Source: CAZYBU01 sp964645775
Lineage (GTDB): Bacteria > Spirochaetota > UBA4802 > UBA5550
Length of the DNA: 64,000 nt
Direction: 5' to 3'
NCBI GenBank assembly: GCA_964645775.1
Contig: CAZYBU010000004.1
Coordinates: 1-64,000, forward strand
Positions 8,690-18,260 of the stretch are shown piece after piece (position 1 is the first letter of the stretch; each line of letters opens with the position of its first letter). Below the pieces are notes generated by a model. That model saw only the letters and a program-made list of their open reading frames with translations, had not been told where the DNA came from and made no database searches. A program made the position numbers and the translations under genes.

Positions 8690-9688
8690 ATGAAATTCAC
8701 AGGGGCCATGGCAGATCTTGTTCGCGGGGCCATTCTTGGAGTAGCGAACATCATACCTGGAGTTTCGGGTGGAACCCTGGCCCTCATTCTCGGCATCTAC
8801 GAGAGGTTTATCCGGTCAATCCAGGCAATCGGTTCCGAATCCCTCCTTCATATTTTCCGGGCCATGACCTTTCGCCAGAATGCCTGGAAAAAATTAAAAG
8901 ATCATCTTAATGAAATAGACTTCTTTTTTCTCATGCGCATCGCCCTGGGCGCCATTGTCGCCATAATCCTTCTTGCGAAACTAATGACGTGGCTCCTGGA
9001 GAATCACCATGACATGACCTACGGTTTCTTCTTCGGCCTTGTCTTTATGTCCTTTATCTCTCCCTTTTTGACGATCCGTAACCGAAAGCGTATCTCCATA
9101 TACGGAGTCATCCTTGTTTCCGCAATGGCTGTTATACTCCTTTCCATGGCCATTAGCCCCGAAGACCTTATTCAAAGGGCGGAAGCCAGGGAGTTTATCA
9201 ATCAGGATGTATCGGGAAACACTCCTCCCGGTTTTTTTGTGATAATCAAGGAAGAGGTTAGTATCTTTCTTTCCGGTGCCCTTGCCATCTCCGCCATGAT
9301 ATTACCCGGGATCAGTGGCTCCTTCCTGCTTCTGCTCCTGGGAAGTTACTTTGAGATCCTTGAAGCCATAGCGACCCTCGATCTGCTGACGATCGGGGTT
9401 TTCGCCCTGGGCTGCCTTGCCGGAGTGGTCATGTTTTCCAGACTGCTGAATTTTCTGCTGGAACGTTTTCACGACACGACCATGGCCTTCCTCGCCGGTC
9501 TTGTGGCCGGTTCCCTGTGGCTTGTCTGGCCCTTTAAGGCCACAGTTACCGTCGGTTCCGAAACCGTGTATCTTCATAACATACTACCTGTCATTGAGAC
9601 CGCCACCCTGCTTACATTTGCCACCATGGCGGCGGGCGCTCTTCTTGTGGCGGTCATGATTCGTTTCGAACGGAGAAGGACAACCTGA
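8690..9688 (+). CDS. DUF368 multi-spanning membrane protein
   Basis: A 332-residue membrane protein. I use the ATG at 8690, one base past the lysS stop, because the protein then begins MKFTGAMADLVRGAILG and runs into the family signature IIPGVSGGTLALILG. A second, symmetric copy, LPGISGSFLLLLLG, occurs near residue 205, showing the inverted-repeat layout of this family, with about eight to ten membrane helices. Recent work links DUF368 proteins to undecaprenyl-phosphate recycling across the membrane in some bacteria; that is family knowledge and not visible here. uppP of the same lipid carrier cycle is at 32976. Confidence 0.88.
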   Translation: MKFTGAMADLVRGAILGVANIIPGVSGGTLALILGIYERFIRSIQAIGSESLLHIFRAMTFRQNAWKKLKDHLNEIDFFFLMRIALGAIVAIILLAKLMTWLLENHHDMTYGFFFGLVFMSFISPFLTIRNRKRISIYGVILVSAMAVILLSMAISPEDLIQRAEAREFINQDVSGNTPPGFFVIIKEEVSIFLSGALAISAMILPGISGSFLLLLLGSYFEILEAIATLDLLTIGVFALGCLAGVVMFSRLLNFLLERFHDTTMAFLAGLVAGSLWLVWPFKATVTVGSETVYLHNILPVIETATLLTFATMAAGALLVAVMIRFERRRTT

Positions 9689-9690
9689 AC

Positions 9691-11706
9691 ATGGAACCGA
9701 CCCTGGAAAAGGCCATCCAATTCGGGGTCTTCCAAAAGGGGGAGGAAACCTCACTCTACGACCTTTTGATGAAAAGAGCCCGATATACATGGTTTGACCT
9801 CTTTCTCCTTCGGGATTTGAGAGAGATAACCGGTTACAGGGACAGGGAGTTCACACTCCTGATTCTTTTGCTTCTCGCGGCCCTGGCAGAGGGAAGCACC
9901 TGCATCCTCCTGGATGATGACCGTCTCATTTCCTTCCTGGAAAGGTACCTGCCGGGGCAGTGTACCGAACTGAAATCACTTTTTGACGAAGCATGGGAAC
10001 GATATCCGAATGCGCTCACACGCGTGCAGGATGGAATACCTGAAGAAGATATCCCCTTTCTGCCTTTACTGTTCTGTGAGGGGAAAAACCCCCGTATCTC
10101 TTTCCAGAAATATTATCTTCTCGAGGCACGAATCGGCTCTCATCTGGAAACACTTTCGAAAAAAGGTGGACAACCTGTCGATGCATCAATCATCGAATCG
10201 ATAATTAGCGGCATGGCGCCCAATCTGGACCCTCACCAGACCCTCGGGATGGCTCTTCCCCTGTTCAACAGACTTACCGTGATCTCGGGAGGACCTGGCA
10301 CAGGCAAGACAACCCTGATTATTTCAATGGTCCGCCTTCTACTCAGCATGGGATTCTCCCCGGAAGATATCGCCATTGCCGCTCCTACCGGACGGGCCTC
10401 CCGAAGGATCGGAGAATCCATCGAAAAATTCCTTTTAGCACAGGAGAGAGCTGACCTTCAGAATTCTCTTCTTTCTCTCCAACCTTCCACGATACACCGT
10501 CTTCTTCGCTACAGTCCCTCCAGGGGAACCTTTCGCTGTAATAGATATAATCCTCTGGAAAAAAAGATCGTTATTCTTGACGAGGCGTCCATGGTGGACC
10601 TGGTACTCATGGAATCCCTACTGGAAGCTCTGCCGGAAGATGGACGTCTTGTTCTGATCGGTGATCGGAACCAGCTTCCCTCCGTGGATGCAGGGGCAGT
10701 CCTGGCAAGCCTTATTCCAGGAAAAGGAGACGTCTATCTTTCCGGGGATACCTTTTCATCTCTGAAGGAAATACCATCCCTTCAGGAACAGGCTTCGAAC
10801 CTGGAACAGTTCGAAACCGCCGGTGCATCACTACCCGGATCCTTTCTCTCCCTTACAAAAAGTTATCGATCCGTTACCGTCATCCAGCAAACCTCGGAAT
10901 CATTTATACGGAGAGAGAAGGAACTGTTAAAGAGTCTTCCCTGGCTTAAGTCCTTTGTTCCGGAAAAAGAAACCTTTCCCGGGTCTTCTATTCCCATTGA
11001 CCCGGCCCTCCTTTACCACAGAGAAGAGGGAGTCTGGAGAATACAGGATTACCCGGACAATAATCCCGAGATACTCCTTGCCACCTGGTTTTACCGTACC
11101 TATCTTGCCGACGGAAAATACCATGAAACACTTGAGGAGCTTAACGGGGAGAACATATCGAGCGCCGCCTCCGACAGTGTCCGGCAAAAACTCGACCTTC
11201 TCTTCGACTCCATCCACTCAGGTATACTTCTGATTCCGGGACGAGGCGGTCCTTTCGGCACAGGTACCGTCAACCGGTACTGCATCGATCTCATGAGCTG
11301 GATCACGGGAAACAGGGGATTAGGTCCGGGAGTTCCTGTCGTTGTTGGACGAAATGATTATGACAGGGGTCTATATAATGGCGACATAGGAGTTATCATA
11401 CGGAACACCGAAAATATTAATCTTGCCGCCTTCCCCTCCCCTGAAGGATACCGCTTCTTCCCTGTAGAAAGCCTCCTGGACATTGAACCGGCCTTTGCCC
11501 TGACTATCCATAAAAGCCAGGGATCTGAATTCGACGAGGTTTGCATTCTCCTGAAAAAGGACCTGAACGAATCCTTACTTTCGGCTGAACTTCTCTACAC
11601 AGCCATTACCCGGGCTCGTAAACGTGTATTCATTTCAGGGGAAGATGAGCTTCTGGAAACAGCCATGAATCGACGTCTTGAAAGGATGTCTGGCATAATT
11701 ATATGA
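9691..11706 (+). CDS. recD: RecD-like ATP-dependent DNA helicase (exonuclease V alpha subunit type)
   Basis: A 671-residue superfamily 1B helicase. Walker A, SGGPGTGKTTL, is at about residue 199-209; Walker B is VILDEASMVD at about 290; motif III is LVLIGDRNQLPSVDAGAVL; motif VI is the ALTIHKSQGSEFDEV to LYTAITRARKRV block at the C-terminus. Length fits the RecD subunit of RecBCD (about 610) rather than RecD2 (over 700). The gene starts two bases after DUF368. No recB or recC is nearby. Rec function with RecBC encoded elsewhere is likely but unproven. Confidence 0.9.
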   Translation: MEPTLEKAIQFGVFQKGEETSLYDLLMKRARYTWFDLFLLRDLREITGYRDREFTLLILLLLAALAEGSTCILLDDDRLISFLERYLPGQCTELKSLFDEAWERYPNALTRVQDGIPEEDIPFLPLLFCEGKNPRISFQKYYLLEARIGSHLETLSKKGGQPVDASIIESIISGMAPNLDPHQTLGMALPLFNRLTVISGGPGTGKTTLIISMVRLLLSMGFSPEDIAIAAPTGRASRRIGESIEKFLLAQERADLQNSLLSLQPSTIHRLLRYSPSRGTFRCNRYNPLEKKIVILDEASMVDLVLMESLLEALPEDGRLVLIGDRNQLPSVDAGAVLASLIPGKGDVYLSGDTFSSLKEIPSLQEQASNLEQFETAGASLPGSFLSLTKSYRSVTVIQQTSESFIRREKELLKSLPWLKSFVPEKETFPGSSIPIDPALLYHREEGVWRIQDYPDNNPEILLATWFYRTYLADGKYHETLEELNGENISSAASDSVRQKLDLLFDSIHSGILLIPGRGGPFGTGTVNRYCIDLMSWITGNRGLGPGVPVVVGRNDYDRGLYNGDIGVIIRNTENINLAAFPSPEGYRFFPVESLLDIEPAFALTIHKSQGSEFDEVCILLKKDLNESLLSAELLYTAITRARKRVFISGEDELLETAMNRRLERMSGIII

Positions 11707-11711
11707 TATTC

Positions 11712-11751
11712 TTGCAATTCAGGACCGGTCTTCATAGTATGTCAGCATACT
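11712..11751 (+). promoter_or_regulatory. Candidate promoter with palindrome over the -10 box
   Basis: TTGCAA at 11712-11717 and TAGTAT at 11735-11740 are 17 bases apart. An inverted repeat AGTATG-tcag-CATACT at 11736-11751 overlaps the -10 and probable start point. The arrangement could be an operator for repression of the downstream metallo-hydrolase. Box matches are only four of six each, so this is moderate at best. Confidence 0.4.
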
Positions 11752-11772
11752 TAAACAGCAAAGGTGAAAAGA

Positions 11773-12390
11773 ATGGAAATTAGAATATATCCCAACGGGC
11801 CCTTTATGGTAAATACTTATCTCATCCGTGGAGAAGGAAACCGGGCCATCATTCTAGATCCTGGAAGTCATTTGGAAGAGATGTTGATAGATATTGAAGA
11901 GATGAAACTGGAACCGGAGGCTATAATAGCCACCCATGCACACATAGATCATGTGCATGGAGTCCCCGAGATAAAGGAACGCTTCCAGATTCCTTTTTAT
12001 CTGAACCCGGGAGAGCGTGAAGTCCTGGATTCGGTCCCTATGCAGGGCAGGCTTTTTGGCGTTACCGGTATGGATATTCCTGAGCCAGAAAGGGATCTAC
12101 CTTCTTCGGGTGAACTGGAAGTGGCGGGAATTACGTTTGAGTGTCTTTTCACACCCGGTCATTCGCCTGCGTCGATCTCCCTCATGACCGAAAATATTCT
12201 TTTCAGCGGGGATGTCCTTTTCAACATGTCAATAGGCCGGACGGACCTTCCCGGGGGCAGTATGGGTGTGCTGATGAAGTCAATTCGTGACAAATTCCTT
12301 ACATTGCCCGGAGACACACAGGTATTCCCCGGTCATGGTCCGGAAACAACCCTCTCCTATGAGGCGGAGAGAAATCCCTTTTTACAGTAA
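11773..12390 (+). CDS. Metallo-beta-lactamase-fold hydrolase (glyoxalase II-like)
   Basis: A 205-residue enzyme. Metal ligands are visible as THAHIDHVHG (HxHxDH), the His in FTPGHSPAS, the Asp in LFSGDVLF, and the terminal VFPGHGPETT. This is the short YcbL-like class of glyoxalase II relatives. ATG 11773 is chosen because AAGGTG lies six bases ahead; a GTG nine bases upstream would place that site inside the gene. Substrate unknown; zinc or iron binding is expected. Its stop lies one base from the opposite-strand STAS gene end. Confidence 0.9.
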   Translation: MEIRIYPNGPFMVNTYLIRGEGNRAIILDPGSHLEEMLIDIEEMKLEPEAIIATHAHIDHVHGVPEIKERFQIPFYLNPGEREVLDSVPMQGRLFGVTGMDIPEPERDLPSSGELEVAGITFECLFTPGHSPASISLMTENILFSGDVLFNMSIGRTDLPGGSMGVLMKSIRDKFLTLPGDTQVFPGHGPETTLSYEAERNPFLQ

Positions 12391-12391
12391 A

Positions 12392-12721
12392 TCAGAAACT
12401 GGCGAGGGCTTCGTCCACGCTTCCATAAAGCTTGATCACAGAGTTGACCTTCGTGAGTTCCAGGACCTTTTTAACTTCCTCGTTGGCTGATGCCAGTTTC
12501 AGCTGGTTCTGCAGGCTCTGATTAATATTCAGGAAAATACCGATACCGGAACTGGTAATCATTTTTACATCTGTAAGGTCGAGTACCAGTTTTTTTATAC
12601 CCTTATCTACAATCGCCTGTTGAAGCTTTTCCTTAAGATCCGGAACGTCCAGCGTATGAACTTCCTGCATGGCGATTCGTATTACAAAGAGACCTTCACC
12701 CTTATCATTAACTTCTATCAT
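12392..12721 (-). CDS. STAS-domain anti-anti-sigma factor-like protein (isolated)
   Basis: A 109-residue single STAS domain. The loop MITSSGIGIFL carries the conserved SSG, so a phospho-serine switch is plausible. It sits alone on the minus strand between the metallo-hydrolase and the PTS IIA gene, with no sigma factor, anti-sigma ATPase or phosphatase adjacent. A ribosome site is weak. Role in a partner-switching network is inferred from the family. Confidence 0.87.
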   Translation of the reverse strand: MIEVNDKGEGLFVIRIAMQEVHTLDVPDLKEKLQQAIVDKGIKKLVLDLTDVKMITSSGIGIFLNINQSLQNQLKLASANEEVKKVLELTKVNSVIKLYGSVDEALASF

Positions 12722-12853
12722 GGCGGAATCCTCAATCTATACAATAATATATCATAACCTGCCCATTATTCTGGTTCTAATGGGAGTGAACGTCAACACC
12801 TTTTTTGGATAGTTTTTTACAGAGAAGATTTTAGTGACCCGGTGATTATAAAC

Positions 12854-12882
12854 TTGACGTATTTTCTGAAAAGACATTTTAT
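12854..12882 (+). promoter_or_regulatory. Candidate promoter for PTS IIA-ruvB
   Basis: TTGACG at 12854-12859 and TTTTAT at 12877-12882 are separated by 17 bases. This is the best sigma-70-type pair in the 215-base gap before the IIA gene. The -35 matches five of six, the -10 four of six. Confidence 0.45.
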
Positions 12883-12936
12883 AACCGAATCATTACGAGT
12901 GATAGACTTGGAATATATTTATCACGGACATTGCCA

Positions 12937-13404
12937 ATGATTCTTCTGGAGAATCTTGATAAAAACAGCATCTTACTGAAACCTAAATCGAGTAACCGCT
13001 GGGACCTTATTGAAGAAATGGTCGACCAGGCCATCCGGAACAATAACGTTGCCAGAGAAGACCGGGACACAATCATTATGGCCCTGGTGGAAAGGGAAAA
13101 ATCGATGAGTACCGGTATAGGTAACGGTGTTGCTATTCCCCATTGTACAACACCGCGGGTAAAAGACGTTGTTATTATCATGACCGTCAGTAAGAATGGA
13201 ATTGAATTTGACTCCATCGACAATCAGCCCGTGCGCATAGTAATCCTTTTGCTTGTACCCAAGAATAAACTTACCCAGCATATTAAAACACTGGCCAACA
13301 TCGCCAAAATGATGAGTGATGACGAGCTCAGAGAACAGATTCTTTCTCTTAAGACCTCCGAGGCAATCATCAATGCCATGAAAAAACACTCCGGTTTAGC
13401 CTGA
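12937..13404 (+). CDS. PTS IIA component, fructose/PtsN type
   Basis: A 155-residue EIIA-2 domain. The signature STGIGNGVAIPHC holds the phospho-accepting His; the surrounding TRVKD-like segment PRVKDVVIIM and DNQPVRIVILLLVP fit the fold. Lacking IIB or IIC domains nearby, it is more likely a regulatory PtsN-like protein or the IIA of a distant transporter. ATG 12937 is preferred to a TTG two codons upstream. It is followed by ruvB after four bases, the two forming an operon. Confidence 0.85.
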   Translation: MILLENLDKNSILLKPKSSNRWDLIEEMVDQAIRNNNVAREDRDTIIMALVEREKSMSTGIGNGVAIPHCTTPRVKDVVIIMTVSKNGIEFDSIDNQPVRIVILLLVPKNKLTQHIKTLANIAKMMSDDELREQILSLKTSEAIINAMKKHSGLA

Positions 13405-13408
13405 ATGC

Positions 13409-14455
13409 ATGGATAACTATCCCTCACTTACGCACTCAGAACGATCAGAAGAAGACCGCCGATACGAACAGACCCTGCGCCCCTCTACCCTTGATGATTT
13501 CGTGGGCCAGAAGAAGATAATTGAGAACCTCAAGGTCTTCATAAAGTCAGCGCGGATGAGAGACGAGACTCTTGACCACATCCTTCTGGCGGGACCTCCT
13601 GGCCTGGGAAAGACAACCCTCTCTTACATAATAGCCAGGGAGTTGAACGTTAACATCCGGGCTACTTCCGCCCCGGTCATTGACAAGGCGGGAGATCTCG
13701 CGTCTATCCTCTCCGCAGTGGAAGAGAAGGACGTCCTCTTCATAGACGAGATCCATCGCCTGTCACCCGCCATCGAGGAGATACTCTATCCGGCCATGGA
13801 GGACAGAACCCTGGATATAATTATCGGCCAGGGCGTGGGAGCCAAAAGCATCAAGATCAATCTTGCACCCTTTACCCTTATTGGCGCGACAACGAGAACA
13901 GGTCTTTTAACATCGGCCCTGCGGGACCGTTTCGGTATCCCCCTGCGTCTCGATTTCTACGAAGATGAAGAACTCATGCAGATCGCTCTCAGGACCGCCG
14001 GCATCCTGGGGCAATCACTGGAAAGAAATGCGGCGCTGGAAATAGCCCGACGCTCACGCCGGACCCCTCGAATCGTGAACCGCCTGATACGACGGGTCGC
14101 CGACTTCAGTACCGTGCAGAAGAACAGTGTAATCGACCTGGAAACAGCACGTTTCTCCCTTGACAGACTCGACATCGATGAGAAGGGGCTGGACCTCATG
14201 GATCGAACCATTATCCGGTCTCTCATTGAAAAATACGGCGGCGGACCGGTCGGCATCAAAACACTTGCCATCTCCGTGGGAGAAGAACCGGACACCCTGG
14301 AAGATTACTACGAACCCTTTCTGCTGCAATCCGGTTTCCTGAAACGAACGCCCCGGGGAAGAATGGCCACACGGCTTGCCTATGAACACATGGGCCTCCC
14401 CTGGAACCCTCCATATGATACAGATCAGAAATCCCTTTTTAATGATGAATCCTGA
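13409..14455 (+). CDS. ruvB: Holliday junction branch-migration motor RuvB
   Basis: A 348-residue AAA+ ATPase. TLDDFVGQ opens the domain; Walker A is GPPGLGKTTLS; Walker B is LFIDEIHRL; sensor 1 is LIGATTRTG; the C-terminal winged helix ends with GLPWNPPYDT. RuvB forms hexamers that drive branch migration with RuvA. ruvA is encoded separately at 27731. The start is four bases after the PTS IIA stop. Confidence 0.97.
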   Translation: MDNYPSLTHSERSEEDRRYEQTLRPSTLDDFVGQKKIIENLKVFIKSARMRDETLDHILLAGPPGLGKTTLSYIIARELNVNIRATSAPVIDKAGDLASILSAVEEKDVLFIDEIHRLSPAIEEILYPAMEDRTLDIIIGQGVGAKSIKINLAPFTLIGATTRTGLLTSALRDRFGIPLRLDFYEDEELMQIALRTAGILGQSLERNAALEIARRSRRTPRIVNRLIRRVADFSTVQKNSVIDLETARFSLDRLDIDEKGLDLMDRTIIRSLIEKYGGGPVGIKTLAISVGEEPDTLEDYYEPFLLQSGFLKRTPRGRMATRLAYEHMGLPWNPPYDTDQKSLFNDES

Positions 14456-14526
14456 ACTGTAACTCTCTTGACACATCGGACCTCTCATTAATTCTGCAAC
14501 CGATATCATATCCAGGAACGGCACCC

Positions 14527-17500
14527 ATGAAACGTGATTTTGAATACAGGGAAATTCCCTATAACTATACATCCCTCTCTGACAGGGAGATAATCCTGAA
14601 ATATTTCGATGAAGAGACCTGGGATATTCTGAACACCCTTCGCAGTCGCAGAGTAACGGGTCGAAGCGCGAAACTCCTTTTTGATGTAATCGGTGACATC
14701 TTTGTCATCGACCGTAACCCCTACATCTATAATGACTTCCTGGAAAACCGTCATAAATTACATTATCTAAAAAAACTACATAAAAGAAGGCTCGCGACCA
14801 TCCAGCGTGCCGGTAATGTTGAGCTTGTTGAGACTCTGATATCAAAAACACAATCCATCGCGGACTCTTTTTACCGCTCCTTTGAGCGAGAGAATAGACT
14901 TCGTAAACGGATTACCAGGGTTCTAAAAGGGATTACGTCCAGAGATAATATTCACTTCGACGCTTTCAACAAGGTAAGCCACGTCACCGACGCTACGGAC
15001 TGGCGCGTGGAGTACCCGAGGGTGGTTGTCTATCCGGATGATGTTTCTGAAATACCGGGACTGATCCGGGCAGGACGTGAACTGGGCCTTTCTATCATTC
15101 CCCGGGGAGGCGGTACAGGACTTACCGGAGGAGCGGTCCCTGTAAACCGAGAAACCATGGTTATTAATACAGAGAAGCTCAGGACCATCCACGAAATCGA
15201 AACACGCACAGTCAACGGAAGGGAGATTCCCATCATTGAGCTTGACGCCGGAGTTATTACTGAAGGGGCCATGGAATACTGCCATGAGCGGGGTTACATT
15301 TTTGCCACGGATCCTACCTCTGCCTGGGCCTCTACCATAGGGGGCAATATTGCGGAAAACTGCGGTGGTAAAAAATGTGTCATCTGGGGAACGGCCCTCG
15401 ACAATCTCTACTCCTACAGACTGGTCACCCCTGACGGTTCTCTCCTTGAAATCATACGCCGCGATCATCCTCACCGCAAGATTCTGCCTGAAGACAATGT
15501 GCTTTTCGACATATATCATATTAAAAACGAAGAGAGGACTCACCGGAAGACCATTGAACTAACGGGAGACGATGTTCGCAAACCTGGAGTAGGAAAGGAT
15601 ATAACCAACAAAGCCCTGGGAGGCCTGCCCGGCATACAAAAGGAAGGGGGTGACGGAATAATCATCTCCGGAACCTTCGTGCTCTACACTCCTTTCAAAC
15701 ACAGGAACACACTATGCCTCGAGTTCTTCGGCTCCACCATGACAAACGCTTCCAGGGCAATTATCGAAATTCTTAATTATTTTAAGGGAGAAACGGGATG
15801 CTATCTCACGGCTCTGGAACATTTCGATGACAAGTACGTGAACGCGATACGGTACAGGAACAAGTCCGAAAGAGCAGAAAACCCGAAAGCGGTCCTTCTC
15901 ATAGATGTTGAAGGAAACGATGACGGCCTGCTGAATGATGCCTCGAACCGTGTGATAGAGATGGTTCATCCCCATAACACGGAAGGTTTCATCGCAGTTG
16001 ACGCCGAAACTCAGGCAGCATTCTGGAAAGTCAGGAAGAACCTGGGGGCCATTGCCCGTCATACAAACGCCTTCAAACTGAACGAAGACGTGGTTATACC
16101 CATAGACAGCCTGCCCGAATTTGCCGATTTCATCGATCATCTCAATATCAAAAAAGAACTATCGAACAATATTGCCTGTATTGAACAGGCCCGTCTTTAC
16201 ATGAAAAGATATGACCACACGGGTGACGGCTTTATCCAGGGTAAGATCGACTCCTTTCTTCGAAGAGGGGAAGAACTGGAAAAGCGATACAGGCGCTACA
16301 TGGATAACCTGGACTTACCGGCTTCTTTAGTCCTGGATGCAGGTTCAGAAGCAACCATTTTCGAAAACATACGGGAAGGAGACATTCCTGTTGATATTCG
16401 GAAAGATCTGATCAAAGATTTCGAGAAATATTTCCACGGGTATGAAGATCTCATCAGCGGTTTCCATGAGGTGGTAGAGGATGTTATCAGCAAAAAGATA
16501 ATTATAGCCACCCATATGCACGCAGGGGATGGCAATATCCATGTCAATATACCGGTCCATTCCAACGATTATGCCATGCTCCAGGAAGCTGATGAAACCG
16601 CGGGCATTGTCATGCATAAAACAGTGCAACTGGGAGGAGTCATATCCGGGGAACACGGCATCGGTCTTACCAAGCTTCGCTTCATTGACCAGCAAACCCT
16701 GGACCGGTACGCGGAATATAAGGAAGAAGCGGACCCTGATGACATCTTCAATCCAGGAAAACTCAGATCCGACTTTCCTCTACACATGGTCTATACTCCA
16801 TCCATGAACCTTCTTAAGATGGAAGCCTTCATCCTGGAAGCGGCCGACCTCAAGGACCTTACCATTTCCATTTCCGCCTGCGTGAGATGCGGTAAATGCA
16901 AGGAGGTCTGCAACACCCATTTTCCGGGAGGGGACATGTACTACAATCCCAGGAACAAGATTCTGGGAGTCTCCCTTATTACGGAAGCGGTTCTATATGA
17001 GTCTCAGACATCGGAGTCTCTCTCTTTCCGCAATTTCAGGATGCTAAGAGAGATATCCAACCACTGTACCATGTGTCATCAGTGCTACACACCCTGTCCC
17101 GTAAAGATTGATTTCGGAGAGGTCACTCTTGATGTCCGGGAATTACTTGTAGAACGAAAACGTTCCAGTCCCAAATTAATTACCGACCTGACCCTCTTCT
17201 TTCTCAAAAAAAGAGGGTACTACATAAACAAGGCCTTCCGAATACTCATGCTCAGGGGGGCATTCTCTGCCCAGAGGCTTGCCTATTACCTTAACAAGCC
17301 CATCCGCTCAATGACGGAACGGTTTTTGCCCTTTGTCGGTAACATGCTGAAGGGCAGGATGGCCCGTTCAGGCCAGAAATCAGTGCGTGAAATCCTTCAC
17401 TTCAAGGAGACAAACACCTTCTACGCGATCAGTGATCCCAACCAGGAGATTAAAAAAAGCGTTATCTATTTTCCGGGATGCGGTTCTGAAAGAATGTTTC

Positions 17501-18201
17501 CTGACATCAGTTTCGCCACCCTGGCTATTCTCTTTCGAGCCGGTATACGGGTTGTTCTCCCTCCAGAGTATCTCTGTTGTGGCTACCCCCTGCTGGCCAA
17601 TGGAAAAGTGAAGGACGCGGAGATAAAAAGTTTTGAGAACCGGGTAATATTTCACAGGATGGCTGAGACCATAGGGTATATGGACATACACAATGTTATC
17701 GTGACATGCGGAACCTGTTATGAGATGCTCGGGAAATACCAGATCGAAAACATATTCCAGAACTCCGGAATTACCGACCTCTCCACGTTCATTGCCAGAG
17801 AGAACCTCTACCATAAGAACCAGAGTGACAAGAACCTGATTTACCATGATCCCTGTCACTCACCTCTTAAAGACTACGGTTACCGGAAGGCCTTTAACCG
17901 TATCCTGGATAACGACCCGGCCATTACGCCGAACTGCTGCGGGGAGGGAGGAACACTGGCACTATCCACGCCCGGCATATCCGTATCTCTGCGTGCAAGA
18001 AAAGCGTCCCTGATTGAAGACGGCATGCAGGATGTCATAACTACCTGCCCCAGTTGTGTCCAGGGACTTTCAAAAATCGAAGATATCAACGGGACACATC
18101 TTTCTCAGTACCTGGCCCGTACTTTTCTGGGAGATTCATGGAAGAAGGATTATCTCCGTGACGTTAAAAGGAAGGAAGCCGTTGAACGAATAATTTTTTA
18201 G
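14527..18201 (+). CDS. Large FAD-linked oxidase / [4Fe-4S] / CCG-domain oxidoreductase (DUF3683 type)
   Basis: A 1224-residue fused enzyme. Residues 1-140 form a DUF3683-type N-terminal region. The FAD domain has RGGGTGLTGG at about 193-202 and the FAD-linked oxidase C-terminal domain runs to about 770 (ATHMHAGDGNIHVN, GEHGIGLTK). Two ferredoxin-type clusters follow: CVRCGKCKEVC near 785 and CTMCHQCYTPC near 847. Two CCG-type segments, FPGCGSERMF near 981 and YHDPCHSPLKDYG near 1107, resemble HdrD/GlpC. It is likely a cytoplasmic or membrane-associated 2-hydroxyacid (for example lactate or glycolate) dehydrogenase that passes electrons to a quinone; substrate not assigned. A perfect TTGACA at 14468 lacks an evident -10. 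Confidence 0.88.
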   Translation: MKRDFEYREIPYNYTSLSDREIILKYFDEETWDILNTLRSRRVTGRSAKLLFDVIGDIFVIDRNPYIYNDFLENRHKLHYLKKLHKRRLATIQRAGNVELVETLISKTQSIADSFYRSFERENRLRKRITRVLKGITSRDNIHFDAFNKVSHVTDATDWRVEYPRVVVYPDDVSEIPGLIRAGRELGLSIIPRGGGTGLTGGAVPVNRETMVINTEKLRTIHEIETRTVNGREIPIIELDAGVITEGAMEYCHERGYIFATDPTSAWASTIGGNIAENCGGKKCVIWGTALDNLYSYRLVTPDGSLLEIIRRDHPHRKILPEDNVLFDIYHIKNEERTHRKTIELTGDDVRKPGVGKDITNKALGGLPGIQKEGGDGIIISGTFVLYTPFKHRNTLCLEFFGSTMTNASRAIIEILNYFKGETGCYLTALEHFDDKYVNAIRYRNKSERAENPKAVLLIDVEGNDDGLLNDASNRVIEMVHPHNTEGFIAVDAETQAAFWKVRKNLGAIARHTNAFKLNEDVVIPIDSLPEFADFIDHLNIKKELSNNIACIEQARLYMKRYDHTGDGFIQGKIDSFLRRGEELEKRYRRYMDNLDLPASLVLDAGSEATIFENIREGDIPVDIRKDLIKDFEKYFHGYEDLISGFHEVVEDVISKKIIIATHMHAGDGNIHVNIPVHSNDYAMLQEADETAGIVMHKTVQLGGVISGEHGIGLTKLRFIDQQTLDRYAEYKEEADPDDIFNPGKLRSDFPLHMVYTPSMNLLKMEAFILEAADLKDLTISISACVRCGKCKEVCNTHFPGGDMYYNPRNKILGVSLITEAVLYESQTSESLSFRNFRMLREISNHCTMCHQCYTPCPVKIDFGEVTLDVRELLVERKRSSPKLITDLTLFFLKKRGYYINKAFRILMLRGAFSAQRLAYYLNKPIRSMTERFLPFVGNMLKGRMARSGQKSVREILHFKETNTFYAISDPNQEIKKSVIYFPGCGSERMFPDISFATLAILFRAGIRVVLPPEYLCCGYPLLANGKVKDAEIKSFENRVIFHRMAETIGYMDIHNVIVTCGTCYEMLGKYQIENIFQNSGITDLSTFIARENLYHKNQSDKNLIYHDPCHSPLKDYGYRKAFNRILDNDPAITPNCCGEGGTLALSTPGISVSLRARKASLIEDGMQDVITTCPSCVQGLSKIEDINGTHLSQYLARTFLGDSWKKDYLRDVKRKEAVERIIF

Positions 18202-18260
18202 TTCAAAGCAACCGCGCAAAAGCCGAATTAGTAAGTAATACCGTACCATTGGGGACAGCT

